Shown here in pieces: positions 59,110 to 64,000 of a stretch of DNA of 64,000 nt. The stretch covers positions 111,352,001 to 111,416,000 of the forward strand of contig JBITNC010000001.1 in the NCBI GenBank assembly GCA_050084985.1, in the 5' to 3' direction. The DNA is from Nageia nagi. Its lineage: Eukaryota; Pinophyta. The notes under the pieces were generated by a model that was not told the origin of the DNA, did not search any database, and saw only the letters and a list, made by a program, of their open reading frames with translations. Positions within the stretch are counted from its first letter, which is position 1. Every line of letters begins with the position of its first letter. A program made the translations under genes and the position numbers.

Positions 59110-60767
59110 ATGACCACTTCCAAGAGTAGTTTGGTCAAAGAGATTGCGAGCGACGTGGAAATGTTGAGGCAAGATTGTACCATTTCAATTTGTGAAAGGC
59201 AATAGCCCCTACCATAAGGGGCCATATTCTCCAAAAATGGGTTTGCCACTATCAGAGACATGGACTAGCAGAAGGTAGATCCCATGCAAATGAGGGAGAA
59301 GATACGCAACGTGAAGATCACCATATTGAAACAAGATGATGTGTTCTTCTCAAGACTCTCTACCTGTACCTCTATCCCATTCATAGTCCCTTTCCTAGAA
59401 TTGTGCATAGAAGTGAGTCAGCATTGGCAGAAAGGAGAGAGGGCACTTAGGGACATCAAGGGGGATGTCATCATGGACTTCAACCATGAGGCCATCAAGA
59501 AGGCATTTCAATGGATGGAAGAGGGCAAATTTGAATATAGTGAAGCAGAGTCACTTGCGTGTTACCAAGGGACCAACAAAGTTGTCGTTGCTATCAGAGA
59601 TTGGATGCTGGAGGAGCATCATGGCCTTAAGGACAATGCTCTCATCAATGCCCCTTGCACCAACTTCTTCCCTACGTTGGAGTTGATGATTTTGATGTTG
59701 TCAAGAATCCTTGGAAAAGAAGATGCCTCCAAGTTCAAGAAGGAGTTCTTCGGCTTCATCGTTGAGATGGCAAAGGGAAGAAAGATTAAATGGAGCAAGG
59801 TATTGAGTGATACCCTTGCGGAACAATTGTCATCTATGGGCACTACATGCAAATTCTACCTCAACTCATACTTGGTATACTTGTTGCTTCATGGTAAGCA
59901 TAGATCCACGGCTCAAGGGGAGGTAGCATGGATCGAGAGAGGAACGTATGCTAAATGAAAATGCTACCCCAAGTGGAAGGTTGAAAGGAGATGGGATAGT
60001 TTTTTCATGTGAAACGATGGATGGGAGTATGAGATCTATAAGGAGTTAAAGGGTAAAATCACAATAACTAGGATCTCGAACTCAGGTCAAGATGCCTTGA
60101 CGAAGCATGGGGACTTCTTCATCCATCACCAACACTATTCCTACATCAGGATTTATGGGTCAATTGTGGAGCCATATTAACTACCTAGATATGTTAGCAA
60201 CAAATTGCTTTTGATGAAGATGATGAGGCAGTTGGCCTACTTGCACAAGCATGTGTGGCACAAGAAATCAACCACCTCAAATTTGTCGATCATAGTGGGA
60301 GAGTATCAGTGTAGAACTTGGGCAGACGTGGATTTGATGAGAGAGTTGGAGAGATTCCACTTCAAGAAGATGACCGTCGTAGACCACGTAGACCACTATG
60401 ATCCAGAGCATAGGATTCATGGCTTTTATATGAAAGAAAAAAAGAGGGCTTATGAGCATAAGCCACTTAGAGATGAGGAGCCGTTCATAAATATTAGTGA
60501 GGTGGAGATGAGGAAGATTCGTGCTAAGATGCAAGAGGATGCTCAGAAGCCTTTGAAGGAGGGGATGGTTGTTGTAAAACAAGAGGTGATTGACGATATC
60601 TTGACAGTGGTAGAATAGTTTGTAGATACTTACAAAAGATCTCAGTTGAGGAGCAAAAGTTGAAGGATATTATGGCCAATAGGGTCAACTTCCTCAGGAT
60701 GTTAGTCTCGAAGACCCATCATAGAGAGATTCCGGATGAATCAGGACCAAAGACCAGAGGATGTTAG
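59110..60767 (+). pseudogene. Broken ORF related to the gypsy-2 third ORF
   Basis: From an ATG at 59110 one frame runs to 60618 with six internal stops (TAG, TAA, TAG, then TGA at 59956-59958, another TGA, and TAA near 60178). After a frame change near 60620 it continues to a TAG at 60765-60767, about 550 codons in all. The block RALRDIKGDVIMDFNHE (about 59448-59500) and KWSKVLSDTLAEQLSSM (about 59790-59840) align with VIRDL*GKVIFNLDPAS and DWAIAISDKISKQLEEI of the third ORF of gypsy element 2. The C-terminal half (DEEPFINISEVEMRKIRAK) is helical. The family is not one I can name. The sequence ends 4 bases before the copia LTR at 60771, so the ORF end may be cut by that insertion. Confidence 0.7.
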
Positions 60768-60770
60768 CTT

Positions 60771-61180
60771 TGTTGGAATGTATAATGCATTATTGTAAAT
60801 AGATGTATTAAATCTTCTATGTAAATTTACTAATACTTAAGGGTATTATTTGATACCTTAAGTATTTTAGTAAATATAATAATGTAAATTATCCTACACT
60901 CCAAGTCATAAGCATGCCCCTTGGGTCAAAGATGTGCATGTCATGCTTAGGTCATCCAAAGAGGGATTTGGGTTTATAAATAGAAAGCTCCCTCTTTGTA
61001 ATGACACACCAATTGTGAAGTAAGGATATGCTATAGGACAGAAGTGTAGGAGTTGAGATTAGGAGAATTGTAAGAGAGTTGTATTTGTGAGAGAAGTAAA
61101 TATCTAGTTAGTGGATGTACTCTTAGTTGGAGGAACCACTTTACATCTTGGTAGTTATATTGTTAATGTTAGTTCCTTCA
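60771..61180 (+). repeat. Copia LTR (same family as 5753-6196)
   Basis: It starts TGTTGGAATGTATAATGCAT and ends GTTAGTTCCTTCA, directly before a primer-binding site, so it is a 5' LTR with a fixed end. TTTATAAATAG is at 60973-60983. No second LTR or copia ORF follows within the window, so the element is truncated. Confidence 0.88.
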
Positions 61181-61183
61181 AAT

Positions 61184-61195
61184 TGGTATTAGAAC
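61184..61195 (+). other. Primer-binding site for initiator Met tRNA
   Basis: TGGTATTAGAAC starts 3 bases after the LTR. The family sequence for tRNA-iMet priming is TGGTATCAGAGC, with two transitions here. Confidence 0.75.
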
Positions 61196-61456
61196 TTGCT
61201 TGAAGGCCTCTTTTCACATCCTTGGAGTTAAGGCTCTATATCTTCATCTTGGAGGTTCTCATTCTTTATCCTTCACTCCATTGAGAGGTAAAAGTGATTT
61301 AAGGTATAATCTTACTTTCTCAATCTTGATTTACTTAACATAGCAATATATTTTCATTGCATACTAACATGTATTATTGTTAGTATTCCTATCATATTGC
61401 TATAATTTTTGCATAGATTTCATTATTTTTAAAGGTTTTTATTATCAAAAGTTGAG

Positions 61457-61458
<2 letters not shown>
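61196..61458 (+). other. Copia leader remnant
   Basis: Sequence between the primer-binding site and the microsatellite: probably element leader (to about 61330), followed by unassigned AT-rich sequence. No gag codons are visible. Confidence 0.45.

Positions 61459-61520
<62 letters not shown>
61459..61520. repeat. (AT)n microsatellite, about 31 units
   Basis: Uninterrupted AT dinucleotides. The Tyr/Ile frame at 61377-61646 is an artefact of this tract. Confidence 0.95.
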
Positions 61521-61523
<3 letters not shown>

Positions 61524-61829
61524 CCCTTCAAATTTACATGCACATATTTTATAGCAACATATTTTGTAAAATTGGTAATCTTGAAATTACCTATTATATT
61601 ACCATATTTTGCATACCTTTATTTTATATTACAGTTGAGTATATGACAATTACAATTTTGTTTTGCTTAACATATTGGTCTCTTTTATTGAGATTTCATA
61701 TTTCATTGTTGAAGAGGAGAAATTTGTTTTTCAATAATCTATTTACACAAATTGCAAATATCTAAGGTGGCCTTACATAAACATTTTTTTAACACATTTA
61801 TATATCTATATTCCAATCCACCTTTGTAT
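61521..61829. other. Unassigned AT-rich spacer
   Basis: No signal recognised. Confidence 0.4.
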
Positions 61830-62750
61830 GGGCGGCCTATACATACAAGTTTTTACAAACAATCCAAAACAACAAAAAAAATATAATCGGCAACCTCCCC
61901 TTTGCCGTTCCTCCACCACCACCTTGGCTGGTCTATCCAGCCCTCTATCCACCGCTCCGCCCAAGGAGGTGCTACACGCACAGTACCACTTCTTCACGCA
62001 CTATGCTTTCTCCTCATCGCTGTTCCTCGTCCCATCCATGGTTTGCAGGGACTTGTTGGCTATCCCAGGGGGTGATTTGACCGGATTTTACCTGGCGTGA
62101 CTTTGTTCCATCATATCCGACCGTGGATCCGATCTGGCTTGCCCCGCTACTAATTGATCTACTCAGCGCTTGTTCAGCCGTTGCATCTGCCTTCTTGGCT
62201 TCGCTTCCTTTGATGAGAGCACAACACGAGCATCTTTTGAAGCGAACATTTTTTCAAAAGCTTCAACCGTCAACAACCATGCGTTCCTAATACCTCTAAC
62301 TCCATAGATGCCACCCCATACCTGCTTGAACTTCTCTGAGGCCCAAAATTTTCTCATTTGGCTGTAGTGACATTTTGTTGTGGAATCCAAAGAGAAAGTT
62401 GCACCTTACACAAATCCCTTCGAGAGGCTGGCTGCGAATACCAATAAGCCGCTCTCTGCTCCCCACGCGCGCAGGAACCTGCACCACCCAAATTTAGTAG
62501 CAATGGTGCCTATCCATATCGAACAACCAGGTTCAACAGTTGCCACAGTCCCCGCACTTGTATTTCTTGTTCCTCGCTGCCCATTACCCATTTATGGTGG
62601 CGCCTGCGGCCCACGCCTTCTCCTCTCTCCTCACCTACTCCCTCACCTACACCACGAAAGTTGATCCCTCTTTTGATTCTTCTCCTCTCTGCGCCTTGAA
62701 ATCTTTTGCCGTCGCCCATTTTTTTTGACTTTGGCACTTTTACTAAATAC
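61830..62750. other. GC-rich block, unassigned
   Basis: This block is clearly richer in G+C and CpG than the rest of the window and has open frames on both strands (for example 61828-62100 and 62380-62664 on plus; 62163-62390 on minus). Neither strand gives a protein I recognise, and the choice of strand is uncertain. It could be a first exon and promoter region of a host gene, or a fragment of a relatively young insertion. It contains the words CCACGCGCGCAGGAACC and CTCCTCACCTACTCC. Confidence 0.4.
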
Positions 62751-63090
62751 AAATTCCATTTCTGTGACCACTACCTTAGTATAATATCCCACTTGATTGC
62801 GTTGTGATAATGACCAATTTGACTTTGGCAAATGGAATCACATTAATTGAGCAGAGCTGTTAAAAGCAAACTTGGTGCCTATATGTACTCTTGTATCAAT
62901 TGATGGAGAGCGAGAGTGTAGTTTTGCCAAAGTGGATCCTTATTATTGAAGTAATCATGCGCATCTTCAACTACAAGCGCCTCTTGCACCTATTCATTTG
63001 TTTTGTTTGCCCACCGTCTATTTTTTAAGGGATTCCTATCTTCTTGACCTCTTTACTCAATGTTTTTTAGAGGATCTTATTTTTTATAGG
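62751..63090. other. Unassigned spacer before R1 copy
   Basis: AT-rich and low-complexity, merging into the R1 repeat. The exact R1 edge cannot be fixed. Confidence 0.4.
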
Positions 63091-64000
63091 GGAGTATTTT
63101 ACTTAATGCATCATTAAGGGGGAATTTTTTTAAGACAATGCGTATTTTACTTACTTTCTTGGTGATAAAAGCTTAAAGACTTTAAGTTGAATATTTTTAA
63201 GTCAAAATGCGTATTTTACTTTTTTGATGATAAAAGCTTAAAGACTTCAATTCAATATTTTTAAGTCAAAAATGCATGCTTATGACTTAAAACTTTTTTA
63301 TGCATACATAAGGTATTTTTATGCATGCTTATGACTTAAATTTTTGAAAATTCATGCTTATAACTTCAATTTTTAAGCATGCTTATAACTTAAAAATGCA
63401 TGATTATGTCTTTTAAATTCTAGTTCTTATGAAGAAATAATGCATGCTTACTTTTATTTTGGATTGATGCATACTTCTGTAAGTTAATGATGCATACTTA
63501 TGGGATTGATGTATGCCTTTATGCACAGTTAATGGACTTATGCAAAATAAAGATTGATGTAAAGATGTCCTTTAGGGGTTAGTAACAAAACCCATTGAAC
63601 ACTTAGGTTTTGAGTTATTAAATGGATGATGTTTTACTTATGCTCTTTTATTTTATGTTTCGCATTTTGATTTGTTTGCTTATGCAAACAAAAACATAAA
63701 CATTGATATGAGCAACCCCCTAAAATGAACACATCCGCACGTACATTCCGCAACATGACTTGTTTAGAGAGCCACGAGGTGAGAACAGGCGGACTGGAGC
63801 TTTTAAGTCTGATGATCCAAGTGGTGAAAAGTCCATACTACTTAATTGCCCCTAAGTCCTCTATTGGTCTGGATTTAACTCCAATAGATGGATAGGTATG
63901 TGTGTAGTGATACCACATATCCGCATGTCCATTTAGGGATTACTTAATAACCTAGGAGGACAAATTGAAACCTAATCAAGATTAATAATTTGGCCGATCC
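63091..64000 (+). repeat. Dispersed repeat R1, right copy
   Basis: Collinear with 1-915. Best preserved at 63724-63850 and again at 63960-64000 (AATTTGGCCGATCC against AATTTGGTCGATCC at 900). It runs off the window end. Confidence 0.8.
63137..63272. repeat. Two tandem 69-bp units inside R1
   Basis: AATGCGTATTTTACTT begins units at 63137 and 63206. Both contain GATAAAAGCTTAAAGACTT and AATATTTTTAAGTCAA. Confidence 0.8.

Noticed and set aside
61184-61195. tRNA-like sequence TGGTATTAGAAC
   Set aside because: It is the primer-binding site after a copia LTR; there is no tRNA cloverleaf.
61377-61646. Open frame of 89 codons rich in Tyr and Ile
   Set aside because: It is produced by translation of the (AT)n microsatellite.

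Overview
The window looks like intergenic or intronic DNA from a plant with a large, repeat-filled nuclear genome. The evidence is layered plant-type Ty1/copia, Ty3/gypsy and LINE elements, AT-rich sequence with few CpG, and one short spliced gene tail. A gymnosperm would fit the age and density of the decayed elements, but the species cannot be read from the sequence. Almost every transposon reading frame is broken, often by TAA/TAG where the family has a Gln codon.

Layout. 1-915 is a dispersed repeat whose second copy closes the window (about 63091-64000). 1276-6196 is a 5'-truncated copia element (+) with gag, protease, integrase, RT, RNase H and a 3' LTR. 6250-7892 is a fragment of another copia element (-). 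7893-11976 is unassigned. 11990-13982 is a 5'-truncated LINE (-) with an exact 13-bp target-site duplication. 14147-22870 is a complete-ended gypsy-type element (LTRs 796 and 789 bp, TSD ATATG) that keeps gag relics, shows no pol, and carries an antisense ORF like the plant mobile domain. 22876-29666 is mostly unassigned. 29672-42030 is a second complete-ended gypsy element (-), with two 1537-bp LTRs and TSD AATGT. Its domain order is gag, protease, an extra RNase H, RT, native RNase H, integrase, followed by a long extra ORF.

42036-47650 holds coding-like but unrecognised relics. 47690-50720 is a second LINE (-). 53200-54710 has two convergent non-LTR fragments. 56631-57721 is the one region that looks like a host gene: four minus-strand exons, the last three joining in perfect phase, encoding a probable DHHC-type protein S-acyltransferase C-terminus, followed by two relic tandem copies of the terminal coding exon and 3' flank. 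58039-60767 has a cluster of palindromes followed by a broken ORF related to the extra ORF of the second gypsy element. A truncated copia LTR (60771-61180), an AT microsatellite, a GC-rich block (about 61830-62750) and the second copy of the end repeat finish the window.

How it fits together. Most of the window is nested or adjacent retroelements at different stages of decay. The points most worth following are the RNase H between protease and RT, the extra-ORF family seen in two contexts, the palindrome array upstream of one member, the antisense ORF in a pol-less gypsy element, and the terminal-exon duplications of the host gene.
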